64,000 nt of DNA from positions 496,001 through 560,000 of the forward strand of contig CP104793.1 in NCBI GenBank assembly GCA_025916135.1, read 5' to 3'. The stretch comes from Rhodobacteraceae bacterium D3-12. Its GTDB lineage: Bacteria; Pseudomonadota; Alphaproteobacteria; Rhodobacterales; Rhodobacteraceae. How positions within the stretch are numbered: position 1 is the stretch's first letter; every line of letters begins with the position of its first letter. Both the position numbers and the translations under genes were made by a program. The notes under the pieces were generated by a model that had not been told where the DNA came from, ran no database searches, and saw nothing but the letters and a program-made list of their open reading frames with translations. Shown in pieces: positions 26,500 to 35,476 of the stretch.

Positions 26500-27692
26500 C
26501 AAGAGGCCTCCTGTATCGCTTTGCCGTCGCGGCCCGTGATCTTGCCCGCTTTCACGGTCAATTTCACAGGGCCCCCTGTTGCGATAGCCTCGGCCAGGGT
26601 TGTGCCCGAGAGGAGTGCAAAATCGGCGTTGTTTCCAAGGTCGACGCCGTGGCCTTTTACGCCCATCACCTGCGCACCGCCGCTTGAACAGATCGACAGC
26701 GCCAGAGCCAGATCGGCATCCGAACGCATATTGTTTTTCTGCGCCACGATCCGTGCGCGGTCGAGCATGTCGGCGCGGTTCCACGGGTTCCAAGTGTCGA
26801 TGACCCCGTCACAGCCTGCTCCCAGACGGATGCCAGCGCCGAGAACGCGCTTGACCGCGGGGACGTCTGATGAGGGCGATCCTGTGGTCAAAATAGCCAC
26901 GTCTTGATCGGCAAGGGCCTCTAGCAAAGCCTCGGTTCTGTTCCAATCCGGCATTCCAAGGCAGAAGGCGTGGCTGATGGAAATCTGCCCTTTCATGCCC
27001 AAGACACGCGTCCTTTCAAGGATCATTTCCATCGAAAACGCGCCCAAGGTGCCGCCTTCGTGCAGGTGGATGTCAATTCCTGTGCCGTGCTTTTCAGCGA
27101 GGCCAAAGATCGTGTCCAAATGTCCCTTGGGGTCGCTGTCTATTCCGCATGGGTCAAGCCCACCAACAAGGTCTGCACCCATCGCCATTGCTTGGTCCAA
27201 GAGCTCGGCGGTGCCGGGTCTGACCATGAGGCCAGATTGGGGGAAGGCAACAATCTCGATATCAACCACGTCTTTGAGGGCGTCTTTTGTCTTGAGCACG
27301 CCTTCTATTGCGGCGAGGCCGTTTTCCGTATCGACATCGACGTGGCTGCGAATATGGGTGATGCCGTTGCCAACGAGCGCCAATGCGTGTCGCATGGATT
27401 GTTGGTGCGGATCATGGTTGAGGCGGCGCCGTTCACTGCGCTCGTTGTCGATCATCGACTGCAAATCAGAGCCAACGGTATTTGGATACCAGCCCATGCC
27501 CATGAACGTCTTGTCCAGATGGGTATGCGCTTCGACCAAACCGGGGACCATAATGGCGCCTTTCGCGTCTTCGACTTGCGCTTGCGCCGTTTCGATCTGG
27601 GCCGCGCATTTTGCAATGCGGCCATTGCTGATCAATATGTCAGTCGGCGCCGAGCCGAGTGGGCGGACGTTGCGAATAAGAAGATCTGTCAT
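26499..27692 (-). CDS. cytosine deaminase-like amidohydrolase
   Basis: The 397-residue amidohydrolase has VPGLVEAHTHLDK (HTH at 56-58), ITHIRSHVDVD, the metal His in IDIHLHEGG and SISHAF, and the catalytic Asp in LGAGCDGVIDTWNPW. The pattern matches cytosine deaminase/N-isopropylammelide-type enzymes, which deaminate pyrimidine or s-triazine rings. The start at 27692 has GGAGG upstream and overlaps the racemase stop (ATGA). With the racemase and the peptide-type importer it suggests catabolism of a cyclic amide or N-heterocycle. Confidence 0.9.
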   Translation of the reverse strand: MTDLLIRNVRPLGSAPTDILISNGRIAKCAAQIETAQAQVEDAKGAIMVPGLVEAHTHLDKTFMGMGWYPNTVGSDLQSMIDNERSERRRLNHDPHQQSMRHALALVGNGITHIRSHVDVDTENGLAAIEGVLKTKDALKDVVDIEIVAFPQSGLMVRPGTAELLDQAMAMGADLVGGLDPCGIDSDPKGHLDTIFGLAEKHGTGIDIHLHEGGTLGAFSMEMILERTRVLGMKGQISISHAFCLGMPDWNRTEALLEALADQDVAILTTGSPSSDVPAVKRVLGAGIRLGAGCDGVIDTWNPWNRADMLDRARIVAQKNNMRSDADLALALSICSSGGAQVMGVKGHGVDLGNNADFALLSGTTLAEAIATGGPVKLTVKAGKITGRDGKAIQEAS

Positions 27693-28414
27693 GCTACCTC
27701 CGGGGCAAAGCCGCCGATTTTTGTCAGCGGCCATGCGAAGCCACCAAGTTTTGATGTTCGATATTTCATCCCGATCAAGGCTTCTGCTGTGCGAACTGCA
27801 GCCGTTACACCGTCAATCACAGGAACCGAGGTTTCCGCCGTTAGTTTTTCGCACCATTCGGCCATGCCAGCGCAGCCAAGCACGACCGCTTCGGCGCCGT
27901 CCAGATCGCGGGCGGCGCGCACCTCTGCTGCGATAAGCGCGTAAGCGCTGTCGGCTTCGGTTTCCAGCGTCAGAACCGGAAGATCAACGGAGCGCACACG
28001 ACGGCAATGACGCGTTGCTCCATAGCTGTCGACCAGATCTTCGATGATCGGCACAGAGCGCGGCAGCGTCGTCACGATAGAGAAACGCGTGGCCAAAGTT
28101 TGAGCCACTTGCACCCCGGCCTGACAAATCCCTATCACGGGAGCGCCTGCGACTTCTCTGGCGGCAGATAAGCCCGGGTCGTCGAAACACGCAATCACAT
28201 GCGCGTCTGCGCCTGCTTTCTCGGCTGCGCGAATGGCCGCCAGCAATGCAGGCACTGCTAGGGCTTCGTCGGCATATCCTTCGATAGAAGCAGGTGTGCC
28301 GGTTGCCGTCACAAGGTCAATCTCGGTGTCGGCGCTGGCGGCGCGACGCGCGGCTCTTCCGATTTGGGCGGTCATCGAAACGGTTGAATTCGGGTTTATG
28401 ACATGAACACGCAT
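27689..28414 (-). CDS. aspartate/glutamate racemase family protein (hydantoin racemase-like)
   Basis: The 241-residue protein has the two catalytic cysteines of the family: Cys76 in HVIACFDDPGL and Cys181 in VVLGCAGMAEW. The N-terminal MRVHVINPNST and the ACFDDPG context are typical of hydantoin racemase (HyuE) rather than glutamate racemase. It would epimerise a 5-substituted hydantoin or a related cyclic compound before hydrolysis. It overlaps both neighbours by 1-4 bases. Confidence 0.88.
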   Translation of the reverse strand: MRVHVINPNSTVSMTAQIGRAARRAASADTEIDLVTATGTPASIEGYADEALAVPALLAAIRAAEKAGADAHVIACFDDPGLSAAREVAGAPVIGICQAGVQVAQTLATRFSIVTTLPRSVPIIEDLVDSYGATRHCRRVRSVDLPVLTLETEADSAYALIAAEVRAARDLDGAEAVVLGCAGMAEWCEKLTAETSVPVIDGVTAAVRTAEALIGMKYRTSKLGGFAWPLTKIGGFAPEVA

Positions 28415-29067
28415 TACGGTTTTCGCCCTTCAGCCGGAGACAAGCGAGCGGCTTCCCAAGCATCCGCTTCTTTTGGTTTCTTCAACTCGAATTGCTGGTC
28501 AGCGACGATGTAATTGTCTGCGTGCAGCCGCGCGATGGGTTGATACACCTCGGGGTCAACGTAGCGACCGCCAGCATCGAGACAGTCGTTGCGAACCGTC
28601 ATTTCGACAACTTCACCCAAGATTATCGCTCGGTTCGGAAAGTCGATTATTCTCTCGACCTTGCATTCCATCGCGCAGGGCGTTCGCGTGACGTAGCGCG
28701 CGTCAATCTGGCGGCACTCTGCTGTTGAAAGCCCTGCAAACGAGGGCTCATCAACGTCGCTCGGGAAATTCACGCCACACAGGATCATTGCATCAGCAAT
28801 TTCCATGTCGACCATGTTCACACAGAACTCCTGAGTGCGGCGGATGTTGACGACGGTATCTTTTTCGCCGCCGTCGCCGCGCGTCTGAATCCCGAGGATC
28901 ACAATGGGCGGGTCTTGCGAGAAGACATTAAAGAAACTCATCGGGGCGGCGTTGGTGTGACCTGCTTCAGAGCGCGTGGTCACAAGAGCAATGGGGCGCG
29001 GCCCGACGAAGTTTGTCAAAAGACGGTAGCGATCCTGTGGCGGCAGTTGGGTGAAGTCAAAGTCCAT
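28414..29067 (-). CDS. flavin reductase-like FMN-binding protein
   Basis: The 217-residue protein of the flavin-reductase-like (split-barrel) family has VGPRPIALVTT, NAAPMSFFNVFSQDPPIVILG and TVVNIRRTQEFCVNMV, the FMN-binding core. Such proteins supply reduced flavin to a monooxygenase or act as oxidoreductases themselves. No partner flavin monooxygenase is encoded nearby, so its role in this operon is open. It overlaps the racemase (TAATG) and the ABC ATPase gene (TGATG). Confidence 0.88.
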   Translation of the reverse strand: MDFDFTQLPPQDRYRLLTNFVGPRPIALVTTRSEAGHTNAAPMSFFNVFSQDPPIVILGIQTRGDGGEKDTVVNIRRTQEFCVNMVDMEIADAMILCGVNFPSDVDEPSFAGLSTAECRQIDARYVTRTPCAMECKVERIIDFPNRAIILGEVVEMTVRNDCLDAGGRYVDPEVYQPIARLHADNYIVADQQFELKKPKEADAWEAARLSPAEGRKP

Positions 29068-30085
29068 CAGGCAATCTTTCTTGTGGGGGCAACATCTGTG
29101 CGGCCTTCTTGGACGGCATGACAGCGCACGTGGCTATTGCCATGTTGCAAAAATGCGGGTGCTTCGCTTTTGCAACGCTCGTTTGCAAGGGGGCAACGCG
29201 GATTGAAGTGACAGCCCTTGGGCGGTGTGATCGGATTTGGCACCTCTCCCGCAGGGCGATCGACATCGCGATGGGCCATCGAAATGTCCGGAACGGTTTC
29301 AAGAAGAAGCCGCGTGTAGGGATGCTGGGGATTGGCGAAGATTTGATCTGCTGGAGCAAGTTCGACCAACCGGCCGAGATACATAACGCCGATATAGTCA
29401 GAGATGTAGTTCACCACGGCCAGATCATGACTGATGAACAAATATGTAAGGCCAAGCTCTTGCTGGAGTTCGCGCATCAAGTTCAGAATTTGCGCTTGGA
29501 CCGACACATCAAGCGCCGATGTCGGCTCGTCGCAGACCAAGAATTCGGGTTTTGTAGAAATCGCCCGCGCGATAGAAATGCGTTGCCGTTGGCCGCCTGA
29601 AAATTCATGCGGGAATTTCTCGCCGTCTGCTGCGGAAAGGCCGACAAACTCCAATAGGCGGTCAACTTCCTTGCGGCGCGCGGTTGCATCGGGGTGTGTT
29701 GCGAAGCTTAGCATCGGCTCTGCAATGATGCGGGCGACGCGCCAGCGCGGGTTCAAGCTTGCGAAGGGCCCTGAAAAATCATCTGCATGCGACGGCGAAC
29801 CTCGGACGGTTCTCCGGCTTTCGCGTCGGACAGCTCGTTGTTGTCAAACTTGATGCTGCCATCAGACGGGCGGACAAGCCCCATGAGCAGCTTGGCCACG
29901 GTAGATTTTCCGCAGCCGGATTCTCCGACAAGGCTGAGGGTGGTCCCTTTCTCAATGGAGAAATCGACGCCATCGACAGCATGCACATATTGCTTTCCCG
30001 CGCCGGAAAGCAGGCGGTTGAGCAGGGGTTGGGACAGGTCGAAGGACTTCTTTAACCCTTGAACATTCAATAGCGGGGCGGTCAT
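29067..30085 (-). pseudogene. peptide-type ABC transporter ATPase (DppF/OppF-like), frameshifted
   Basis: From 30085 the frame reads [15 protein letters not shown], Walker A GESGCGKST and MQMIFQG, then breaks. The continuation NPRWRV..., the ABC signature FSGGQRQRI, Walker B FLVCDEPTSALD and the oligopeptide C-terminal motif GCHFNPRCP follow in the next frame to 29067. One extra C/G in the GGG at 29766-29768 restores about 339 residues with the expected Q-loop to ASLNPRW junction. It energises the importer together with the next gene. Start and stop still form the ATGA and TGATG overlaps, so the frameshift is likely an error. Confidence 0.88.
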
Positions 30086-31050
30086 GCGGAAACCTCCTCT
30101 TGCAGGTGGCAAGCGACAGAGTCTAGTTGCGTTGTTCTCAGTTCTGGCCGTTGTTGTCCGCAGATTTCCATCCGGTGCGGGCAGCGAGGGCCGAAAGCGC
30201 AGCCTGCGGGGCGCGCATTTGGCCGAGGCATGGCGCCTTCGATCTGGGCAAGCTGGTCAGGGCGCGGGCCGATCCGCGGGATCGACGCCATCAAACCCGA
30301 AGTGTAGGGGTGTTTGGGATTGGTCAGAACCTCTTCGACCGCACCGATTTCGACAATTCGGCCAGCATACATGACAGCGACCCGGTCGGCTGTTTCAGCA
30401 ATCACGCCCATGTCATGGGTTACGAGCAGCACAGCCACACCGGTTTCGCGCGCAAGTTTTCGCAAGAGTGCGATGATCTGTGCCTGAACGCTCACATCGA
30501 GAGCGGTTGTCGGCTCGTCTGCGATCACCAAGCTAGGCTCGGCGCAGAGGGCGAGCGCGATAACGACGCGCTGGCGCATCCCGCCGGAGTATTGGTGCGG
30601 GTAAGTGTCGATCCGCGCCTCGGGTGCTGGAATGCCAACACGACGCAGCCAGTCGATGGCCCGCTCGCGGGCTTCGACCTTGGACAGCTTGAGGTGCGTT
30701 TGGATGGTTTCGATCAGTTGCTCTCCAACGGTCAACACGGGGTTGAGGCTGGTAAGCGGGTCTTGGAAGATCGCGCCAATTTTGCGCCCGCGAATGCGAC
30801 GCATTGCTTCCGGGCGAAGGGTGTCGATGCGCTGTTCTTCGAGCGTGATCTTCCCTTTGGTGATCCTTCCCGGTGGTTCGATGAGGCCGATGATAGCGGC
30901 GCCTGTCATAGACTTGCCCGCACCACTTTCTCCGACCATGCCCAAGATCTCTCCGGGTGCGACAGACAGGTTCACATCTTCAATCGCGTGGACGACGCCT
31001 GCACGACCCGGAAAAGTCACAGTCAAATTTTCGACGGTCAAAAGGGTCAT
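30082..31050 (-). CDS. peptide-type ABC transporter ATPase (DppD/OppD-like)
   Basis: The 322-residue ATPase has Walker A GESGAGKS (40-47), the Q-loop [11 protein letters not shown], signature YSGGMRQRV, Walker [13 protein letters not shown] and a switch His in LLVTHDMG. The C-terminal oligopeptide-transport motif has [15 protein letters not shown], which in relatives ligates an Fe-S cluster. It pairs with the frameshifted DppF-like ATPase. Confidence 0.95.
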   Translation of the reverse strand: MTLLTVENLTVTFPGRAGVVHAIEDVNLSVAPGEILGMVGESGAGKSMTGAAIIGLIEPPGRITKGKITLEEQRIDTLRPEAMRRIRGRKIGAIFQDPLTSLNPVLTVGEQLIETIQTHLKLSKVEARERAIDWLRRVGIPAPEARIDTYPHQYSGGMRQRVVIALALCAEPSLVIADEPTTALDVSVQAQIIALLRKLARETGVAVLLVTHDMGVIAETADRVAVMYAGRIVEIGAVEEVLTNPKHPYTSGLMASIPRIGPRPDQLAQIEGAMPRPNARPAGCAFGPRCPHRMEICGQQRPELRTTQLDSVACHLQEEVSA

Positions 31051-31055
31051 TTTTT

Positions 31056-31973
31056 CTACCTCAACTTAGGGTTCAGAGCGTCACGCAGCCAGTCGCCCAG
31101 CAAATTCACGGCAAGCACAAGAGCCACCAGCACAACCGAAGGAAAGATGACCACCCACCAGATGCCCGAGAACAAATACTCGTTCCCGATCCGGATCAGA
31201 GTGCCGAGCGATGGCTGCGTTGCTGGCATGCCGACGCCCAAAAAGGAGAGTGTCGCCTCTGTCAAAACAGCCATGCCAAGGTTGATCGTCGCGATCACCA
31301 AAACGGGCCCGAGCACGTTGGGCAAAATGTGATGGATCATGATGCCGGTGCCCGAAACTCCGTTGATCCGAGCGGCCTGCACATATTCCTTTTGGCGTTC
31401 GACCATTGTCGAGCCACGAACCGTGCGCGCATATTGCACCCAGTTTGTCAGCCCGATCGCGAGGATCATGACCCAGATCGCGGCGTCAGCGTGACGCTCT
31501 GGCGGGAGCACGCCGCGGGCGACGCCATTGACGAGCAGGGCAACCAAGATCGCCGGGAAGCTGAGCAGAATGTCGGCCACGCGCATGATCGCGCCATCGA
31601 CCATCCCGCCGAGAAAGCCGCCGAGCAAGCCCATCGTGATCCCCAGACCTGCGGCCAAGGCAACGCTGGCAAAGCCAACGATTAGCGACAGGCGCAAGCC
31701 GTATAATATGGAGGAGTAAAGGTCTCGGGCTTGCTGATCCGTGCCGAGTAGGTAGCGTGCGTCGCCACCTTCAACCCAAACGGGGGGAAGTTCGCTATCC
31801 CAGAGAAGGAGTTGCGACAGATCATAGGGGTTCTGGGTTGCCAGCATCGGCGCGAACAACGCCAAGGCAAACAATCCGATGAGCAAAAGGCTGGAAATTT
31901 TTGCAGTCCAGGACTGTCGAAAGCTCCAAGCGAGATCGCTTTCAAACATGCGGGATAGTGTGTTGGTTGTCAT
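31056..31973 (-). CDS. peptide-type ABC transporter permease (DppC-like)
   Basis: The 305-residue inner-membrane permease has an N-terminal TM (LLLIGLFALALFAPML), LGTDQQARDLYSSILYG, the core membrane segments and the EAA loop YVQAARINGVSGTGIMIHHILPN. It has the N-terminal extension typical of DppC/OppC. A strong GGGAGGG precedes the start. Confidence 0.94.
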   Translation of the reverse strand: MTTNTLSRMFESDLAWSFRQSWTAKISSLLLIGLFALALFAPMLATQNPYDLSQLLLWDSELPPVWVEGGDARYLLGTDQQARDLYSSILYGLRLSLIVGFASVALAAGLGITMGLLGGFLGGMVDGAIMRVADILLSFPAILVALLVNGVARGVLPPERHADAAIWVMILAIGLTNWVQYARTVRGSTMVERQKEYVQAARINGVSGTGIMIHHILPNVLGPVLVIATINLGMAVLTEATLSFLGVGMPATQPSLGTLIRIGNEYLFSGIWWVVIFPSVVLVALVLAVNLLGDWLRDALNPKLR

Positions 31974-31988
31974 TGTTTTCCCTCCCGA

Positions 31989-32972
31989 TCAATGTGCGGA
32001 GCTTGCGCTGTCGACGCGCAGGCGCGGGTCGAGCACGGCGTAAAGGACATCAACGGTTGTGTTGATGATAACGAAGATCAAGCTGACCAGAACCAGATAG
32101 GCGGCCATCACGGGCACATCACCAAAGCTGACGGCTTGGATAAAGAGCGCCCCCATCCCCGGCCATTGGAACACTGTTTCCGTGACAATCGCGAAGGCGA
32201 TCAAGCCACCGAGTTGCAACCCGAAAATCGTGATGACGGGGATCAAGGTGTTTTTCAGCGCGTGGCGAAAGTTGATGGAGTTGTTGGTCAATCCGCGCGC
32301 CTTGGCGAATTTGATGTAGTCGGTGCGCAGCACTTCCATCATCTCGGCTCGTACCAGTCGCATGATCAGCGTGAGTTGGAACAGGCACAGCATGAATGAG
32401 GGTAGGATCAGGGCCTTGATGCCGGAAAGCGTAAGGAACCCGGTTGACCACCAGCCGATGTCGATAACCTTGCCCCGGCCAAACGACGGGAGCCAGCCGA
32501 GCCATACGGAAAAGACAAGGATCAATAAGATGCCTGTCACGAAGGTCGGCAGTGAAATTCCGATAAGTGATAGAAGCTGAAGGCTTTGAGCGGAAAAACT
32601 TCTCGGCCTGAGAGCCGTCAGAATGCCAAGCGGGATGCCTATTAGCAAAGACAAGCTGGCAGCGACGAAGACCAGCTCTGCCGTCGCCGGAAAGCGTTCG
32701 GACAGAAGCGTCGAAACAGGGCGGGCGTTGCGCCATGACAGGCCAAAATCCCCGGTCGCGGCACGGCCGACAAAGCGTCCGTATTGCACCCAGAGCGGCT
32801 GATTGAGGCCAAGGCGCTCGCGCACTGCTTCGCGCTCTTCAGTTGTGGCATTTTCGGCCACCAGAGAGTTCACAGGATCCCCCATGAAGCGAAACATCAT
32901 GAATGCAATCAGCGCGACTGTCAGCATGACAAACACTGATTGAATAATACGACGGAGTAGGAAACCAAGCAT
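31989..32972 (-). CDS. peptide-type ABC transporter permease (DppB-like)
   Basis: The 327-residue permease has the N-terminal MLGFLLRRIIQSVFVMLTV of DppB/OppB, six predicted TM segments, and the EAA loop in DYIKFAKARGLTNNSINFRHALKN. It pairs with the DppC-like subunit 15 bases downstream. Confidence 0.94.
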   Translation of the reverse strand: MLGFLLRRIIQSVFVMLTVALIAFMMFRFMGDPVNSLVAENATTEEREAVRERLGLNQPLWVQYGRFVGRAATGDFGLSWRNARPVSTLLSERFPATAELVFVAASLSLLIGIPLGILTALRPRSFSAQSLQLLSLIGISLPTFVTGILLILVFSVWLGWLPSFGRGKVIDIGWWSTGFLTLSGIKALILPSFMLCLFQLTLIMRLVRAEMMEVLRTDYIKFAKARGLTNNSINFRHALKNTLIPVITIFGLQLGGLIAFAIVTETVFQWPGMGALFIQAVSFGDVPVMAAYLVLVSLIFVIINTTVDVLYAVLDPRLRVDSASSAH

Positions 32973-33039
32973 GGCAGAACTCTCTCTTATGGCTGCATGA
33001 GGCAGTCATGGCGGCCGGGAACCCCCGGCCGCCGCAGTC

Positions 33040-34610
33040 TCACTTGTTGACGTTTGCGTACCAGAGGCGAACCAGATCATCTGGTGCTTGGGGCACCTTA
33101 ACCGTGTCACGTGCGGCCCACGACAAAGGTTGCTGATGAAGCGGCAACCAAGGCACATCTGCTTTGGCAAGCATCAGGGCTTCTTGCATCATGGCCAGAC
33201 GCTTGGGTTCATCCACTTCGATGGCGACGGCACGCGTAAGCTCATCAACTTTTGGGTTTGAATACCCCGGAGGTGTGAACGTGCCGTAGTTTCCGTCTTT
33301 GGTTGCCAGCATCGCAGACAGAACCGAGAAGCCATCGAGCATTGGCAATGTCGCCCAGCCGAGCATGTACACGTCAACTTTGGCTGTATCGACCTTTTGG
33401 AAGTGCATCTGACGCGGTTCTGTTACCAAGCGTGGTTCAAAGCCGGATTGCGCGAGCATCGCGGCCATGGCTTGGCAAATGCCTTCATCATTGACGTAGC
33501 GGTCATTCGGGCAATTCAGGTTGAATGCAAAACCGTCCGGGTAGCCAGCCTCTGCCAGCAGAGCTTTTGCTTTTGCCGGATCATAAGGCAGGCGCTCGTC
33601 CATTGCATCGGTAAAGCCTTTGACGGCGGGCGCGACAAGAGAGCCGGTTACGCGTGACTTTCCGCGCATGATGCGGTCGCGGATCAAATCCATGTTGATC
33701 GCATGATACATGGCCTGACGGACGCGCACGTCTTTCAAAGGGTTGCCTTCGACGTTTCCGTCGACAAGCTTATCGCTCATATTGATGCCCATCATAATGC
33801 TGCGCAAACCGGGGTTCTGGAGCATATGCACGCCGTCCGCCGCATTGATGCGCGCGGCGTCTTGAAGGGGGCTGGCTCGATCAGGTCGATCTCGCCCGAG
33901 AGCAAAGCGGCGACGCGCGTCGCGTCGGATCCGATTGGCGAGTGTTCAATCCGTGTGAGGTTGTGCTGGGGCGTGTCCCACCAGTCTTTGTTAACAACCA
34001 AGACGTTGAGCGCATCGGGCCGGCGGCTTTCCAGAATAAACGGGCCGGTGCCGTTGGCGTTGTTGGTTGTATAGCCCTCTTCGCCAAGGCCGGCATTGAT
34101 GGGTTCGACCGAATTGTGCGCTTCGAGCCACCCCTTATCCATGATGAAGATGTTGGTCAGGTAGTTGTTGAGAAGCGGTGTCGGGCCGTCCAGAATGAGA
34201 TCAACGGTTAGATTGTCTACAATCTCGACCGCTTTCAGGCCGGGTAGGTTTCCGGTGAGCGGCGATTTCAGATTTGCGGCGCGCATAAGAGAAACCTGCA
34301 CATCGTCCGCACCGAAAGTTTCGCCACCTTGGAAGGTCACGCCTTCCCTAAGCTTGAAGCGGATGCGCGTTGGTTCGAGCACTTCCCACTCGGTGGCCAA
34401 GGCGGGCTCGACCTTCATCTCTGCGTCATAGCGGACCAGAGGTTCATAGATGTGGTGGGTGAAGATGTTGGTGAAACTATCGGTAGTTCCATGTGGGTCG
34501 AGTCCATAAATATCGCGCGCGGTAGCGTAGCGCAGTGTTTCAGCACTCGCTCCTGTCGCAATACATGTGACGGCGGTGGCGGTCATTAATAGCTGACGAA
34601 GCATAGTCAT
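33040..34610 (-). pseudogene. peptide-type ABC substrate-binding protein, frameshifted
   Basis: The N-terminal half (from 34610) has a signal peptide (MTMLRQLLMTATAVTCIATG-ASA), LRYATARDIYGLDPHGT and the SBP family 5 core through EIDLIEPAP. The C-terminal half, in the next frame, begins VHMLQNPGLRS and ends RLWYANVNK at 33040. Adding one G/C in the GGGGG at 33867-33871 restores about 523 residues, the normal length for a cluster C binding protein. It binds the imported ligand in the periplasm and should set the specificity of the system. An in-gene palindrome identical in core to the GntR-type operator lies at 34210-34225. Confidence 0.88.
34210..34225. promoter_or_regulatory. intragenic palindrome matching the upstream GntR-type operator
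   Basis: AGATTGT-CT-ACAATCT has perfect 7-base arms around the central CT. Its ATTGTCTACAAT core is identical to the site at 34696-34707 in the promoter region, 486 bases away. It lies inside the binding-protein gene and may be an auxiliary operator for looping (inference). Confidence 0.55.
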
Positions 34611-34695
34611 ATATCCCTCTTGTTTTGGTGCTCACAGGGAATCTGACAAGAATCGAAAACCTGCGGCCCCTACATTGCACACATATTCCAATTAA

Positions 34696-34707
34696 ATTGT
34701 CTACAAT
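34696..34707. promoter_or_regulatory. GntR-type operator between the importer operon and its regulator
   Basis: ATTGT-CT-ACAAT is a perfect dyad with the GT-N2-AC core typical of FadR/FCD-subfamily GntR sites. It sits in the 179-base AT-rich gap (34611-34789) between the divergent binding-protein and GntR genes, well placed to control both. Confidence 0.65.
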
Positions 34708-34789
34708 TTTATTTTCTTGTGCCGACAATCCTGTTGGAATAAATTTAAGATGTGCAAAATTTAACCAAGTAAGTCTGAGATCAATAGAG

Positions 34790-35476
34790 ATGGCTGCCAC
34801 CGATCCAAAGGCCGACACTCCGCAGGCGGAAATCTACAACCGGATCTGGTTGTCGATTGCTGAACGCAAGCTCAAACCGGGCACGCGGTTGAAAGAAGAA
34901 AAGCTGGCCGAGATATTTTCGGTCAGTCGTGCGCGTGTCCGCCGGGCGCTTGCCACTTTGGCGCATGAAGGGTTGGTGACATTGGTGCCCAACCGTGGTG
35001 CGTTTGTCTCGCAACCGTCAGCGGAAGAGGCGCGCGATATTTTTTTCGCCCGCCGGACAATTGAAGCCAGTCTTGTTGCGCGTCTCTGTGAGGCGGCCAC
35101 GCCCGAAGCGCTTGAAAAGCTTGAGGCGCATGTTGCACAGGAATGGGCCGCGCGAGATGCAGGCGACATCAAAGCGTCAATCCGGCTGTCTGGCGGCTTT
35201 CATGCGTTGATCGGAGAACTCGCGGGGTCGCCCTATCTTTGGGACGTGTTGCGGGATCTGGTTTCTCGGACCTCGCTGATTATGGCGATGTATCAGACAC
35301 GCAGCCAAACCCATTGCGGCCCTGATGAACATGCAGATGTCGTTGCGAGCATTCGAGAGGGCGACGCCTTGCGTGCGCAAGAGTTGATGAACCACCATAT
35401 TGATCATCTGGAAGAGCAGCTTGATCTTGAGGACGACAGCGAAACCACTGATGATCTTAAGGATATTCTATTGTGA
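34790..35476 (+). CDS. GntR-family transcriptional regulator (FCD domain)
   Basis: The 228-residue protein has an N-terminal winged helix (AEIYNRIWLSIAERKLKPGTRLKEEKLAE... SRARVRRALATLAHEGLV) and a C-terminal all-helical FCD domain with ARRTIEASL, Asp/His ligands about SGGFHALIGELAGS and DEHADVVASI. FCD domains bind carboxylate ligands through a metal. The start at 34790 follows AATAGAG. The stop overlaps the GTG start of the next gene. It likely represses the divergent importer/amidohydrolase operon and relieves repression on substrate binding. Confidence 0.92.
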   Translation: MAATDPKADTPQAEIYNRIWLSIAERKLKPGTRLKEEKLAEIFSVSRARVRRALATLAHEGLVTLVPNRGAFVSQPSAEEARDIFFARRTIEASLVARLCEAATPEALEKLEAHVAQEWAARDAGDIKASIRLSGGFHALIGELAGSPYLWDVLRDLVSRTSLIMAMYQTRSQTHCGPDEHADVVASIREGDALRAQELMNHHIDHLEEQLDLEDDSETTDDLKDILL

